NCBI RefSeq assembly: GCF_022347565.1
Contig: NZ_JAKRGH010000015.1
Coordinates: forward strand, 1 to 64,000
Length of the DNA: 64,000 nt
Source: Vibrio sp. Of7-15
GTDB lineage: Bacteria; Pseudomonadota; Gammaproteobacteria; Enterobacterales; Vibrionaceae
Direction: 5' to 3'
This document shows positions 34,980 through 44,632 of the stretch, piece after piece. Position 1 is the first letter of the stretch. Each line of letters starts with the position of its first letter. The translations under genes were made by a program, and so were the position numbers. The notes below the pieces were generated by a model. The model had not been told where the DNA came from. It made no database searches and saw nothing but the letters and a program-made list of their open reading frames with translations.

Positions 34980-35888
34980 TCAATACTGGTCCCAATAAGG
35001 CTGCTCTTCACCTAAATGTTTTACCACAAAGTCCAAAAATACCCGTACTTTAGCGGGCAAATGTTTTCGCTCAGGAAAAACCGCGTAAATGGCATGTAAA
35101 GGTAACGAGTAGCCTTCTAATAATGGTATCAACTTCCCATCCGCCAAGTCAGGCCCCACAATAAAAGTCGGCATTTGGCCTATTCCTAGCCCAGTAATCA
35201 GTGCCTCTCTTATTGCCGCACTGTTATTCACTTGATAATTGCCTTTGGGAAGCACTTTCACCACACCATTTCTGCCAGAAAAACGCCACTCAGAGCCGCC
35301 ACGAAAATACGAATAAACTAAACAATTATGTTGTTGTAAGTCTTGAGGGGTTTTAGGTGTTCCATGGCGTTCCACATATTCAGGGGACGCACATACCACA
35401 CTTCGACATGGAGCAATGCGCCGAGCAATCAAGCTGGAATCGGGTAAATCGCCAATACGAATAGCAATATCAAAGCCCCCTTCTACTAAATCAACCATTT
35501 TGTCATCCATGGTCATGTTTAGCTGAATATCAGGGTATTCCGACAAAAATCTCGACACTAAGGGCGCAATATGAAGACGACCAAACGACATAGGAACACT
35601 AACACGCAGCATACCTTTAGGCTTTCCTTGCCATTGCGTAATGGCATCTTCCCCTTCACAAGCAGCAAAAAATGCTTTGCGCGCGTAATCGTAATAATGC
35701 TCTCCGGCTTCCGTTAAGCTTAACCGACGAGTCGTACGATGTAATAAACGAACCCCTAAATCATGTTCTAACTGATTAATGCGCTTACTCACCGCCGATT
35801 TTGAAGTACCCAGCTTTTGTCCTGCGGCAGAAAAGCTTCCGCATTCCACCACGGCAATAAATACAGGTATTGCAGAAAAACTTTTCAT
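34980..35888 (-). CDS. LysR family transcriptional regulator
   Basis: 302 residues from the ATG at 35888, after AAAGG; the frame extends to a TTG at 35903. The HTH (IPVFIAVVECGSFSAAGQKLGTSKSAVSKRINQLEHDLGVRLLHRTTRRLSLTEAG) and the segment RRLSLTEAGEHYYDYARKA are typical of the CrgA/DsdC-like LysR group. The effector domain includes LIARRIAPCRSVVCASPEYVERHGTPKTPQDL. It diverges from yjjG with a gap of 115 bp. Confidence 0.9.
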   Translation of the reverse strand: MKSFSAIPVFIAVVECGSFSAAGQKLGTSKSAVSKRINQLEHDLGVRLLHRTTRRLSLTEAGEHYYDYARKAFFAACEGEDAITQWQGKPKGMLRVSVPMSFGRLHIAPLVSRFLSEYPDIQLNMTMDDKMVDLVEGGFDIAIRIGDLPDSSLIARRIAPCRSVVCASPEYVERHGTPKTPQDLQQHNCLVYSYFRGGSEWRFSGRNGVVKVLPKGNYQVNNSAAIREALITGLGIGQMPTFIVGPDLADGKLIPLLEGYSLPLHAIYAVFPERKHLPAKVRVFLDFVVKHLGEEQPYWDQY

Positions 35889-36003
35889 TACGGCCTTTGT
35901 CAACTAAAACTCAACAATCAGTTTCCTTGAGCAAGGATTATCAGTCAAATAAAAACAATATAAAGTGACCATCATCAACCCAAATAAATAATAGTGACCC
36001 TAA

Positions 36004-36678
36004 ATGAAGTACCAATGGATTCTGTTTGATGCAGACGACACCCTATTTCACTTTGATGCCTACCAAGGCTTAAAGCTGATGTTTTCTCGCTTTAATGTGG
36101 ATTTTACAAAGCAAGATTACGCCGAATATCAAACCGTCAATAAACCATTATGGGTTGATTACCAAGATGGACGCATTACTGCCGAGCAGCTTAAAAACAT
36201 TCGCTTTGACGCTTGGGCAAAAAAGCTCAACGTTTCAACCCAACGGTTAAATACTGAATTCTTAAATGCAATGGCGGACATTTGTTCACTGCTGCCGGGA
36301 GCAAAAGAGCTTATTGATTCTTTATCTGGAAAAGTGAAAATGGGCATCATTACCAATGGATTCACCGAACTTCAAACCATACGCCTAGAGCGTACCGGAT
36401 TAAAAGATGCTTTTTCTGCCCTGATCATTTCTGAGCAAGTCGGTGTTGCTAAACCCGATATCGAGATCTTCGATCACACCTTTGCCCAGATCGGCCGCCC
36501 ACCTAAAGAGCAGATCCTAATGGTTGGGGATAACCCGCATTCAGACATTCTCGGGGGACTCAATGCGGGGATTCATACCTGCTGGCTTAATGTTCACAAC
36601 ACGCCACAACCAGAACACATTAAACCTCATTACCAAGTGAGTTCTTTATCGGAACTACAAACTTTGCTGTGTGCTTAG
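36004..36678 (+). CDS. yjjG: Pyrimidine 5'-nucleotidase YjjG
   Basis: A 224-residue HAD hydrolase that dephosphorylates pyrimidine deoxynucleotides, including non-canonical ones, in the cytoplasm. The HAD motifs are FDADDTLFHFD (I), TNGFTE (II), GVAKPDIEIF (III) and MVGDNPHSDILGG (IV). The start YQWILFDADDTLFHFDAYQGL matches the YjjG group closely. The length is normal and the gene has its own terminator. Confidence 0.92.
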   Translation: MKYQWILFDADDTLFHFDAYQGLKLMFSRFNVDFTKQDYAEYQTVNKPLWVDYQDGRITAEQLKNIRFDAWAKKLNVSTQRLNTEFLNAMADICSLLPGAKELIDSLSGKVKMGIITNGFTELQTIRLERTGLKDAFSALIISEQVGVAKPDIEIFDHTFAQIGRPPKEQILMVGDNPHSDILGGLNAGIHTCWLNVHNTPQPEHIKPHYQVSSLSELQTLLCA

Positions 36679-36999
36679 CCATCATTACCTTGGTATCACG
36701 ATTTTTTCTCTCAATGCGCGTGGCTGAAAATCCGGCGCATTTTTCACTATTTCTGACCTTTATTGCCACTAAAATAACACATCGCCAAATACAGCCCTAA
36801 ATCCACCTATAAAGCCATAACAACACAATTCACCCGAGCATAAGAATAGCGTTAACAAAAGCGCATTAACACACCATTAGGAGCCAATAATAAGCACTAA
36901 ATAAACACTGCTATTTTTTCTGTTTTTTTGATGTTTTTTAATGGATTTCCCCTCGAATTTAGTAGTACTCTGCACCAAAACAACCACCAGATTTAGCCA
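36679..36999. other. Intergenic region upstream of qnr
   Basis: It contains the yjjG terminator (described separately) and an AT-rich qnr promoter region. I looked for a LexA site (CTGT-N8-ACAG) and did not find one. Confidence 0.45.
36713..36745 (+). terminator. Terminator of yjjG
   Basis: AATGCGC (36713-36719) pairs with GCGCATT (36735-36741), followed by T residues. Confidence 0.65.
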
Positions 37000-37656
37000 A
37001 TGAACATTACCAATAAAACCTTTTACGACGAAGATTTTTCAGAACAAGATCTGCAAGCGGCCACATTCAGCCAATGTCATTTTTATCGTTGTGATTTTAG
37101 CCGAGCTAACCTTACTGAGGCCGAATTTTCTAACTGCGTATTTTTAGAATCAGGTGATGTCACAGGGTGCCTATTCAATTACACCAAACTCAAAGAAGCC
37201 AGCTTCAAAGATTGCAACTTAGGCATGACAAGTTTTAAAGGTACCCAATGTTTTGGAGCCGAATTTAGAAACTGTAATCTAAGTGGCGCTGATTTTTCGC
37301 AAGCCAGTTTTACAAACTACATTACTCCACATACCTACTTTTGTTCGGCCTACATTACTGGGTGTAACCTGTCTTACAGTAACCTAGAAGATATCCGTTT
37401 AGAGAAGTGCGAACTGTTTGAAAACCGATGGACCGGAGCCAATTTAATAGGTGCATCATTCACAGGATCCGACTTAAGCCGTGGGGAGTTTTCAGAAGAA
37501 AGCTGGGGGCAATTTAACATCGAAGGGTGCAACCTATCACATTCCGATCTTTACGGGCTTGATATTAGACGCATCAATTTAAAAGGCGTCATCATTTGTG
37601 AATGGCAGCAAGAACAATTACTTAGCCAACTTGGTCTGATCATAGAAAGCAATTAA
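37000..37656 (+). CDS. qnr: Qnr family pentapeptide repeat protein
   Basis: A 218-residue right-handed beta-helix protein, exactly the length of Qnr proteins. The repeats A-(D/N)-(L/F)-x-x recur throughout (CDFSRANLTEAEFSNCVF, CNLSGADFSQASF, GANLIGASFTGSDLSRGEF), with one interruption at IRLEKCELFENRW and the usual C-terminal dimer helix (EQLLSQLGLIIESN). Qnr proteins bind DNA gyrase and protect it from quinolones. Vibrionaceae carry chromosomal copies and are thought to be a reservoir of qnr genes. It stands alone. Confidence 0.9.
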   Translation: MNITNKTFYDEDFSEQDLQAATFSQCHFYRCDFSRANLTEAEFSNCVFLESGDVTGCLFNYTKLKEASFKDCNLGMTSFKGTQCFGAEFRNCNLSGADFSQASFTNYITPHTYFCSAYITGCNLSYSNLEDIRLEKCELFENRWTGANLIGASFTGSDLSRGEFSEESWGQFNIEGCNLSHSDLYGLDIRRINLKGVIICEWQQEQLLSQLGLIIESN

Positions 37657-37923
37657 GCATCGCTATAACCTTCATAAAATATCATTTTACGCTGCTTTAT
37701 AAGCTCTGATACAGCCACAGTCTAATAAGCAGCCTCTCAGATAAATGATCATTAACCCCAAAAAATATAGTGACATAGATCACACTATTGACATACAATA
37801 TGTGGTCTGACTTCTTATTTAACTGGTCAATAAAGTAACATCCACCAAAAATGAACGTCGTTTTATTTTTAGTTGCAAAAAAACAATTACTTTCAGAACA
37901 ACAACAAAAATAAGAGATTCACT

Positions 37924-38922
37924 ATGATTTTAGGCCGTACAACGCTGTCCGTACTCATTTGCTCAGCACTTACTGCATGTAATGGAGATACAAACTCAAA
38001 TACCGTGCCTTCAGCTTCGTCTACATCTTCTGCTCAAGCACAAACGACAGTAAAAGTATTTGACTCAATTAGTAACTGCTCAACAAAAGCAGATGTCCCA
38101 AACTGTAATTTTAGTAATGGTATTTATGTTATAAAGCTCGGAAATACGATCAACGATGCTCAGCAACAGCGCGTTGTTAACCAAGCAAACAACATGATGC
38201 AATGGGCTCACCAAGATGTCCGAGATCAATTTGCAGCAAAGCGCATTGTCATTGGTGTGATAGAGAACGAACAGTCACTTAATGGGCCTTTAGGGGAATT
38301 TGTTTTAGAACTGAATAACAAAAAAGGAACCATTATCGATGGCATTGAACTTATCTACACCAACCAAGGAAAAGATGAGACTCAATACCCAACAACTTAC
38401 CAAAAATTGATGCAACTATATGATTACTATATAGATCAAAACACAAACTCAGCTCCGGGTTCAGAGCTAAACCAAGCATACGACCAATTTAAGCTTGCAC
38501 TCACCACGATGAAGCCTATTGCTCAAGCAAACAATCAAGAATATTTAACTTACGATGAATGCAACTATGGCAACCAGCAACTAGATAATAACAGAGCACT
38601 TGGCACCCCAAATCCATGCACAGAAAATGGTAGTACCATTAATGATGACGGTGATGATATTTCCAACGGAAAGCCAGATTCAGTACATACTTTAGCTACT
38701 AACTTAAACCCAGGGGCATTACTGGGCACAGTTTATGAGTACAAAGTTGACTCAGCGCGAAATACACCAGCTGGAGAACTGCGTGGCTCAAATGGCAGTT
38801 CCTTTTCAGATACTGGCGCATTAGGATCATTAACACAGAACCAAATGGTCAGCTGGGAAAACCCTGCTTTTAAACCACTTGATAGCTACTTAACTAAATG
38901 GTTTTTTGCCAATAAAAGCTAA
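37924..38922 (+). CDS. Hypothetical lipoprotein
   Basis: 332 residues from the ATG at 37924, after AAGAGA; the frame extends to 37873. The lipobox SALTAC puts the lipidated Cys at residue 19. A Ser/Thr-rich linker (NTVPSASSTSSAQAQTT) follows. Later patterns are NGIYVIKLGNTINDAQQQRVVNQANNMMQWAHQDVRDQFAAKRIVIGVI and LMQLYDYYIDQN. I do not recognise the family. The stop codon overlaps the start of a 58-codon gene (TAATG), so the two are translationally coupled. Confidence 0.7.
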   Translation: MILGRTTLSVLICSALTACNGDTNSNTVPSASSTSSAQAQTTVKVFDSISNCSTKADVPNCNFSNGIYVIKLGNTINDAQQQRVVNQANNMMQWAHQDVRDQFAAKRIVIGVIENEQSLNGPLGEFVLELNNKKGTIIDGIELIYTNQGKDETQYPTTYQKLMQLYDYYIDQNTNSAPGSELNQAYDQFKLALTTMKPIAQANNQEYLTYDECNYGNQQLDNNRALGTPNPCTENGSTINDDGDDISNGKPDSVHTLATNLNPGALLGTVYEYKVDSARNTPAGELRGSNGSSFSDTGALGSLTQNQMVSWENPAFKPLDSYLTKWFFANKS

Positions 38923-39098
38923 TGAACGAATACAACAGAGCAGAAAGCTGGGATGAATTTTCTGAAAATATCAAAAAAGCGTGTAAAGAAAGTGATTACC
39001 CGCTCTCAAAATTGGACTGGGATGCCATAAAGTACAGTTGGGAACTCGATATCAGCGTCACGGAAGCCTTATTTATCCACGACCTACTCAAGCAGTAA
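38922..39098 (+). CDS. Small acidic protein coupled to the lipoprotein
   Basis: A 58-residue frame starting MNEYNRAESWDEFSENIKKA, with CKESDYPLSKLDWDAIKYSW, ELDISVTEALFIHDLLKQ as the rest. It overlaps the lipoprotein stop in TAATG and is followed by a strong terminator, so it is probably expressed. It is acidic and hydrophilic with no signal peptide. The family is unknown; a cytoplasmic partner or regulator is possible. Confidence 0.65.
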   Translation: MNEYNRAESWDEFSENIKKACKESDYPLSKLDWDAIKYSWELDISVTEALFIHDLLKQ

Positions 39099-39116
39099 CC
39101 CAAATAGAACAAAAAT

Positions 39117-39141
39117 CGCCAGTGTAAGCTGGCGTTTTTTT
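39117..39141 (+). terminator. Rho-independent terminator
   Basis: CGCCAG, loop TGTAAG, CTGGCG, followed by a run of seven T. It ends the lipoprotein/small gene unit. Confidence 0.9.
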
Positions 39142-39537
39142 ACTCCTAAAAAGATTTAATTTTATGTTAAAAAACAACAAATAAAAAACTTATATGCATC
39201 GTTAATATTCATATATTTTAGGACATAAAATAAACAACACATCACCTAAATTCCCCACTATCATATTCAATAAAAATAGTAATAACAGTCACTTAAAAAC
39301 AAAAATAAATTGAAGTAACTCGCAAAATTAAGATCTAAAAATGACAGAAAAGTTATTATCAATTATGTAAACAAAACGATATGAATATACGTATATATGG
39401 TAAATATTGATCTAGTTAACAATATTAAAATGCATTTGTGATTAACAGCAAAGTTTATCAAATATTTAATTCACGCTAAAAATAAAGCTAGTTAGGATTC
39501 ACTCAAACTTAATTTTCAATAAAAAAATACTGGGTGA
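39142..39537. other. AT-rich region upstream of chitobiase
   Basis: Close to 400 bp of very AT-rich DNA with no credible gene. It should hold the chitobiase promoter. I cannot pick a ChiS- or NagC-type site with confidence. Confidence 0.4.
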
Positions 39538-42183
39538 ATGATGTTTAAAAAAGCAATACTACCAAGCATGATCTTAGCAAGCTTAACGGCGTGCTCTATG
39601 GCCCCAACAGCCCAAGATCCCGTGGATGATCTAGCGAATAACCTTGACATTAACTACACCGTAGTAACAAACCACGGTGCTAATGAAGGGCTTAACTGTA
39701 AGGAACTACAAGCAGAGTGGGCATCGTGTAATAAGGTAAATATGACCTTAGTTAACACAGGAAATGCCGTCGATTCTAAAGACTGGACCATCTACTTTCA
39801 CAGCATTCGTTTAATTTTAGAAACCGATAACGATCAATTTAAAATCAGCCGTGTGACGGGCGATTTACACAAACTAGAACCAACCGAAAACTTTGATGGT
39901 TTTGCTGCTGGTGAAACGGTTGTCATTCCAATGATTGGTGAGTATTGGCAATTATTTGAAACCGACTTCATGCCACGAGCCTTCGTTACCGCTCCTAACG
40001 CAGAACCACGTAATATCGTCTCTCTAGATACAGAAGAAACCAGCCAATACATTGATGAGCTCAACGGTGAGCTACTAAAAAGAACCCCTAGCGATAACAA
40101 CATTTTTGCCACAGCGGCATCTCGCTTTGAAAAAAATGCGGACGTTAAACAACAAAATGTCGCTAGCCACATCATACCTACTCCGCTAAAAACAACCTTA
40201 ACCCATGGCACTGCCGATCTTTCCCAAGGCATTTCTATTGTGTCTGCTGGCATTCAAGCAGAACAAAAAGAAGCCTTAAATAAACGTGCTGCCCTACTTG
40301 GTTTAAACACCAATGGTGATTATCAAGTCGGTATTAATTTCGATAAAAACCAATTTAAAAATGGCGTCTCTGGCGCTTATAAACTGGAGGTAACAAAAGA
40401 AAAAGCCACCATCGTTGCTTTTGATGACGCAGGTGCCTTTTATGGGGTTCAGTCACTGCTTGCTCTTGTCAGTATTGATGACGCCACCATTCCAACATTA
40501 CGCATCGAAGATGAGCCACGCTTTGAATACCGTGGCATCATGGTGGATGTAGCGCGTAACTTCCATTCAAAAGAAGCCATCTTAGCAACCATTGATCAAA
40601 TGGCGGCGTACAAACTCAATAAACTGCATCTTCATTTAACAGATGATGAAGGTTGGCGTTTAGAAATCCCGGGGTTGCCAGAGCTAACAGACGTAGGTGG
40701 AAAGCGCTGCTTTGATCCTTCTGAAAAAGAGTGTTTGTTACCACAACTTGGTTCAGGGGCAAATGCAGATAACTTCGGCTCAGGCTACTTTAGCAAAGAC
40801 GACTATTTAGACATTTTAACCTACGCCAAACACCGTAATATTGAAGTGATCCCTGAGCTAGACATGCCAGCTCACTCCCGTGCTGCTGTGATGTCAATGG
40901 AAGCACGATACGCTCGTTTAAGTGCTGAAGGAAAAATGGCGGAAGCGAACGAATACCGCTTACTAGACCCGCAAGATACTTCCAACGTCACTACCGTGCA
41001 GTTCTACAACCGCCAAAGCTTTATTAACCCTTGCCTAGAGTCCTCTAAAACATTTGTTGATAAGGTGGTCTCAGAAGTTGCAGCCATGCACAATGAAGCA
41101 GGTGTACCACTGACAACTTGGCATTTTGGGGGCGATGAAGCAAAAAACATCAAATTGAATGCTGGCTTCCAAGACATTAATGATGAAGAAAAAATCGCAT
41201 GGAAAGGTGACTTAGACCTCGCCAAGCAAGATGCGCCTTTTGCAAAATCACCACAGTGCCAAGCCGTAATCCAAAGCGGCATCGTTGAAAATTACAAACA
41301 CTTACCAAGCTACTTTGCAGAAGAAGTGTCAGAAATCGTTGCGAAGCACAATATTCCTCATTTCCAAGCATGGCAAGACGGGCTGAAATACTCGAAAGAT
41401 GCCACCGCCTTTGATACTGAGAGCGTAAAAGTTAACTTCTGGGATGTACTGTACTGGGGTGGCACCGCCTCAGCGTATGATTGGTCGAAGAAAGGCTATG
41501 ACGTCATTATTTCTAACCCAGACTACGTCTACATGGACATGCCTTACGAGATCGATCCAAAAGAGCGCGGTTACTACTGGGCAACCCGTGCCACAGACAC
41601 ACGCAAAATGTTCGGCTTTGCACCAGAAAACCTGCCTCAGAATGCGGAAACCTCGCTGGATCGTGATGGTAACGGATTCACAGGTGAAGGCACTATCAAC
41701 GCCAAGCCATTCTATGGATTATCTGCCCAGCTATGGAGTGAAACGGTTCGTACCGACGAACAATACGAATACATGGTATTCCCACGCGTGCTGGCTGCCG
41801 CAGAGCGCGCATGGCACAAAGCAAGCTGGGAAAACGACTACAAGACAGGCGTTAAGTACTCTCAAGATTCTAATTTAGTCGATAAAGCCCAACGCACTTC
41901 AGATTGGGCTTCATTTGCTAATGTCATGGGTCAACGCGAGCTTGCAAAACTAGAAAAAGCAGGCATTGATTACCGTTTACCTGTTCCGGGTGCAAAAATC
42001 AGCAATGGCGTGCTTTCCATGAACGCACCATTCCCAGGTGTTGCCTTGCAATACTCAACAAACAACGGGCAAACTTGGAATGACTACCGTGATAGTGATA
42101 AACCACAAGTTACAGGGGCGGTTACAGTACGCTCTATTTCCCACTCAGGAGAACGAGCAAGCCGAGTAATTAGCGTAAACTAA
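39538..42183 (+). CDS. chb: Chitobiase (beta-N-acetylhexosaminidase, GH20) lipoprotein
   Basis: An 881-residue exported lipoprotein (lipobox SLTACS, Cys near residue 19). Domain order: N-terminal carbohydrate-binding/CHB-HEX domain (about 30-165), GH20 N-terminal domain, then the catalytic barrel. Catalytic markers are HLHLTDDEGWRLEIPGLPELT and the acid-base pair in TWHFGGDEAKN (Asp-Glu), plus NPDYVYMDMPYEIDP. A C-terminal Ig-like domain (PGAKISNGVLSMNAPFPG) closes it. It hydrolyses chitobiose to GlcNAc in the periplasm or on the cell surface. nagA at 6.4 kb handles the later step. Confidence 0.93.
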   Translation: MMFKKAILPSMILASLTACSMAPTAQDPVDDLANNLDINYTVVTNHGANEGLNCKELQAEWASCNKVNMTLVNTGNAVDSKDWTIYFHSIRLILETDNDQFKISRVTGDLHKLEPTENFDGFAAGETVVIPMIGEYWQLFETDFMPRAFVTAPNAEPRNIVSLDTEETSQYIDELNGELLKRTPSDNNIFATAASRFEKNADVKQQNVASHIIPTPLKTTLTHGTADLSQGISIVSAGIQAEQKEALNKRAALLGLNTNGDYQVGINFDKNQFKNGVSGAYKLEVTKEKATIVAFDDAGAFYGVQSLLALVSIDDATIPTLRIEDEPRFEYRGIMVDVARNFHSKEAILATIDQMAAYKLNKLHLHLTDDEGWRLEIPGLPELTDVGGKRCFDPSEKECLLPQLGSGANADNFGSGYFSKDDYLDILTYAKHRNIEVIPELDMPAHSRAAVMSMEARYARLSAEGKMAEANEYRLLDPQDTSNVTTVQFYNRQSFINPCLESSKTFVDKVVSEVAAMHNEAGVPLTTWHFGGDEAKNIKLNAGFQDINDEEKIAWKGDLDLAKQDAPFAKSPQCQAVIQSGIVENYKHLPSYFAEEVSEIVAKHNIPHFQAWQDGLKYSKDATAFDTESVKVNFWDVLYWGGTASAYDWSKKGYDVIISNPDYVYMDMPYEIDPKERGYYWATRATDTRKMFGFAPENLPQNAETSLDRDGNGFTGEGTINAKPFYGLSAQLWSETVRTDEQYEYMVFPRVLAAAERAWHKASWENDYKTGVKYSQDSNLVDKAQRTSDWASFANVMGQRELAKLEKAGIDYRLPVPGAKISNGVLSMNAPFPGVALQYSTNNGQTWNDYRDSDKPQVTGAVTVRSISHSGERASRVISVN

Positions 42184-42213
42184 GCTCATTACCTTAATAA
42201 TTTTTATACCTAC

Positions 42214-42240
42214 AAGCCGACGTTCATTCGTCGGCTTTCT
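42214..42240. terminator. Terminator of chitobiase
   Basis: AAGCCGACG, loop TTCATT, CGTCGGCTT, then T-rich sequence. The gene on the other side is convergent, so it may serve both. Confidence 0.85.
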
Positions 42241-42254
42241 TACGCTTTACGCAT

Positions 42255-43091
42255 TTAAAAACCATTGGCCTCAAGCTGAGGATGAGCATCTACAGCTTCG
42301 TTGGATTTGATTTCATGCGGACTCATTCGGTTACTATACACCTGCACCAACCAATCCAATTTTCCTTGTTTTTTCCATTTTCTGATCACCCGATCAACTT
42401 GTGGCTGTAAATGGTGATGAGGGGATTTTTTACCAAACGCCAAATAAATCCTTCCTTCATGCAATACAAAAGGCTGTAACTTTGTATCCCTAAGCCTGCC
42501 TTTTTTAATAAATAGCTCCCCCATGAATTTCTCGGTAATGCCATGAGAAAACCGCCTTTCATTAACCATTTGAATGACCTGAGAGTTATTGATCACCTCA
42601 TGCGTTTTTATGTGCGATTTCTCTATCATCTTGTCCACTTGGTCGCCAAGGCTCCACCCTTTTGCCACAACAAAGGTTAAGCTGAGCATATCGTCAGGAC
42701 GGAACATAATCTTGGTGTCATGGACATTGGAAAACACCACCGACTTTTCCGTATAAAAGTTTTCACTATAATCCATTACCTTCTCTCGCAACGGGGTTTT
42801 TAGCACTCCCGCAAGAATATGCTGCCCCGTCATCCCTAAGGCTTTAGCTCTCTGCCATGGGTAAATTTTAAATACAATGTCATGGCCTAATTCCTCAAAA
42901 AGTTTCGAAACTAAAAAAGGGTATAAGCCAGCCACTTGCTCATTACTGTCTAGGTAAGAAAAAGGCTCGAAGTCTTCATAAAAAAGAATGGGGATGGGCT
43001 CAGAAAGCGAGGGGATGCTTGGTTTCGCAGTCACATGCAGTGAAAAAAGCATTGCCCACACCATCACTACAACCACTCTCTGCATCGCCAT
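42255..43091 (-). CDS. Periplasmic substrate-binding-like protein (SBP_bac_3)
   Basis: About 278 residues from an ATG at 43091 (a GTG lies just before it). Signal peptide: VVVVMVWAMLFSLHVTA. The solute-binding fold is visible in PILFYEDFEPFSYLDSNEQVAGLYPFLVSKLFEELGHDIVFKIYPWQRAKALG and in KTPLREKVMDYSENFY. No transporter gene adjoins it, as is common for solitary members used in signalling or uptake in Vibrio. The ligand is unknown. Confidence 0.82.
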   Translation of the reverse strand: MAMQRVVVVMVWAMLFSLHVTAKPSIPSLSEPIPILFYEDFEPFSYLDSNEQVAGLYPFLVSKLFEELGHDIVFKIYPWQRAKALGMTGQHILAGVLKTPLREKVMDYSENFYTEKSVVFSNVHDTKIMFRPDDMLSLTFVVAKGWSLGDQVDKMIEKSHIKTHEVINNSQVIQMVNERRFSHGITEKFMGELFIKKGRLRDTKLQPFVLHEGRIYLAFGKKSPHHHLQPQVDRVIRKWKKQGKLDWLVQVYSNRMSPHEIKSNEAVDAHPQLEANGF

Positions 43092-43230
43092 CACCCAATC
43101 AGGTTATTTAACTCAAGTTGTGTAACTATGAGTATAGATATGACTGACTTAATCGAATGTGAAAGGAAGAAAGGAAGGATGAAAAGACAGCCTGATCGCT
43201 AAAACACAATCAGGCCGTTAAAGAAGGAAA

Positions 43231-44355
43231 TTACAGCTGCTCTAATACATTAACCAGAAGCTCAATCCGAGGCTTAATAGAATCTAATATTAAATACTCT
43301 TTCTCACTGTGGAAACCCGCCCCCATTGGGCCAAAACCGTCTAATGTTGGCACACCGACTGCCGCAGTAAAATTACCATCAGAGCCTCCACCAGCGTCTT
43401 CCCAGCCATATTGAATGCCCAAACTTTCAGCTTCTTTGCTTACTAACTGAATTAACGCTTCAGTGTCTGAGGTAGGCAACATCGATGGCTTAAAGCTTTG
43501 GCGGGTTACCGTGACTCTAGCACCTGCCTCAAACGGGTTTTCCGCCATGTTAACCAATGCTTGGTGTACTTGCTCTGCTTCTTCATTATTCCAGAAACGT
43601 AAATCCACCATGGCTTTTGCGTAATCAGGCACCACGTTAACCGCCATACCACCTTCAATTAGGCCAACGTTCAGTGTTGTTCCAGTGTCTAGGTTCACCA
43701 TGTCTTTAATGGCTAGCGACCATCGGCTCAACTCATAAATGGCTGACACGCCTTCCGCCAACGCCGACCCCGCATGAGAAGCAATACCATGAAATTCCAG
43801 TTGGTACTTGGCGTTACCTTTGCGCGCTCGAATCAGATTGCCACTTGGCCTTGCGGCTTCACACACCAAGACTTGGGTGCTTTTTTTCGCGATAGATTGC
43901 AGCCACTCTTTGGAATACACCGAGCCGATCTCTTCATCGCAATTTATCGCCATCACGATGTCCAGCGATGCTCGTTTTTCTTCTGACAGGCTTTTTAACG
44001 CGTACCACGCGCTTAGTAACCCCGACTTCATATCCGTCACGCCAGGGCCATAAGCGTTTTTATCATCATGGCTAAACGGTCGCTCAGCCACAGTACCAAC
44101 AGGGAACACGGTATCCATGTGCCCGCATAACATCACATCATAATGATCTGCTTCAGGGTTATTGGTGATTTCCAAGCATGGACCCGACTCAGGATGGGGC
44201 TGGTGTCGAATAACCGTAAAGCCGATATTTTCAAACATAGGAGTAAGAATATCGGCAATACGCTGAATACCATCAGGAGTATGACTCCCACAATCTACAT
44301 TTACTAAACGGGATAAATGCGACAGATATTCTTTCAGTTCAAAGTCCAGAGCCAT
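43231..44355 (-). CDS. M20 family metallopeptidase
   Basis: 374 residues from the ATG at 44355, preceded by GCAGGAGAG; the frame extends to 44394. Metal-site motifs are LCGHMDTVFPVGT, GPGVTDMKSGLLSAWYAL, NCDEEIGS and the last His in FHSEKEY. The closest recognised type is carboxypeptidase G2/glutamate carboxypeptidase. It would remove C-terminal amino acids, perhaps glutamate, from peptides or folate-like molecules in the cytoplasm. No signal peptide is seen. Confidence 0.88.
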   Translation of the reverse strand: MALDFELKEYLSHLSRLVNVDCGSHTPDGIQRIADILTPMFENIGFTVIRHQPHPESGPCLEITNNPEADHYDVMLCGHMDTVFPVGTVAERPFSHDDKNAYGPGVTDMKSGLLSAWYALKSLSEEKRASLDIVMAINCDEEIGSVYSKEWLQSIAKKSTQVLVCEAARPSGNLIRARKGNAKYQLEFHGIASHAGSALAEGVSAIYELSRWSLAIKDMVNLDTGTTLNVGLIEGGMAVNVVPDYAKAMVDLRFWNNEEAEQVHQALVNMAENPFEAGARVTVTRQSFKPSMLPTSDTEALIQLVSKEAESLGIQYGWEDAGGGSDGNFTAAVGVPTLDGFGPMGAGFHSEKEYLILDSIKPRIELLVNVLEQL

Positions 44356-44568
44356 GCTCTCTCCTGCGGTAAATTTTACGAATGACAACGTCAATGTGAC
44401 AGAAAAGAGGCGAGTATATTTGATTTACATCACGCTGGATTTATAAAATTTCACGAGATGGGAAAAATGGGATGTTGAGTCCAAAAACAATGGTCAGACA
44501 TTCAACAAAACTATACTAAGTGATTAATAAATAAAGATTAAACTGAAGTCACTTTCGCTTGAAAAGCA

Positions 44569-44601
44569 AAAAATCCAGCAAAACAACGTCTTGCTGGATT
44601 T
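44569..44601 (-). terminator. Terminator of tdh
   Basis: AAATCCAGCAA (44571-44581) pairs with TTGCTGGATTT (44591-44601). It lies about 30 bp beyond the tdh stop on the minus strand and is followed there by T residues. Confidence 0.8.
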
Positions 44602-44632
44602 CATCAATTACGCTTATTAATCAGGTATTATA

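Noticed and set aside
37000-37656. SOS control of qnr
   Set aside because: No CTGT-N8-ACAG site was found in the upstream region.
39834-41371. Leftward frames in the chitobiase gene
   Set aside because: They are shadows of a well-supported GH20 gene.
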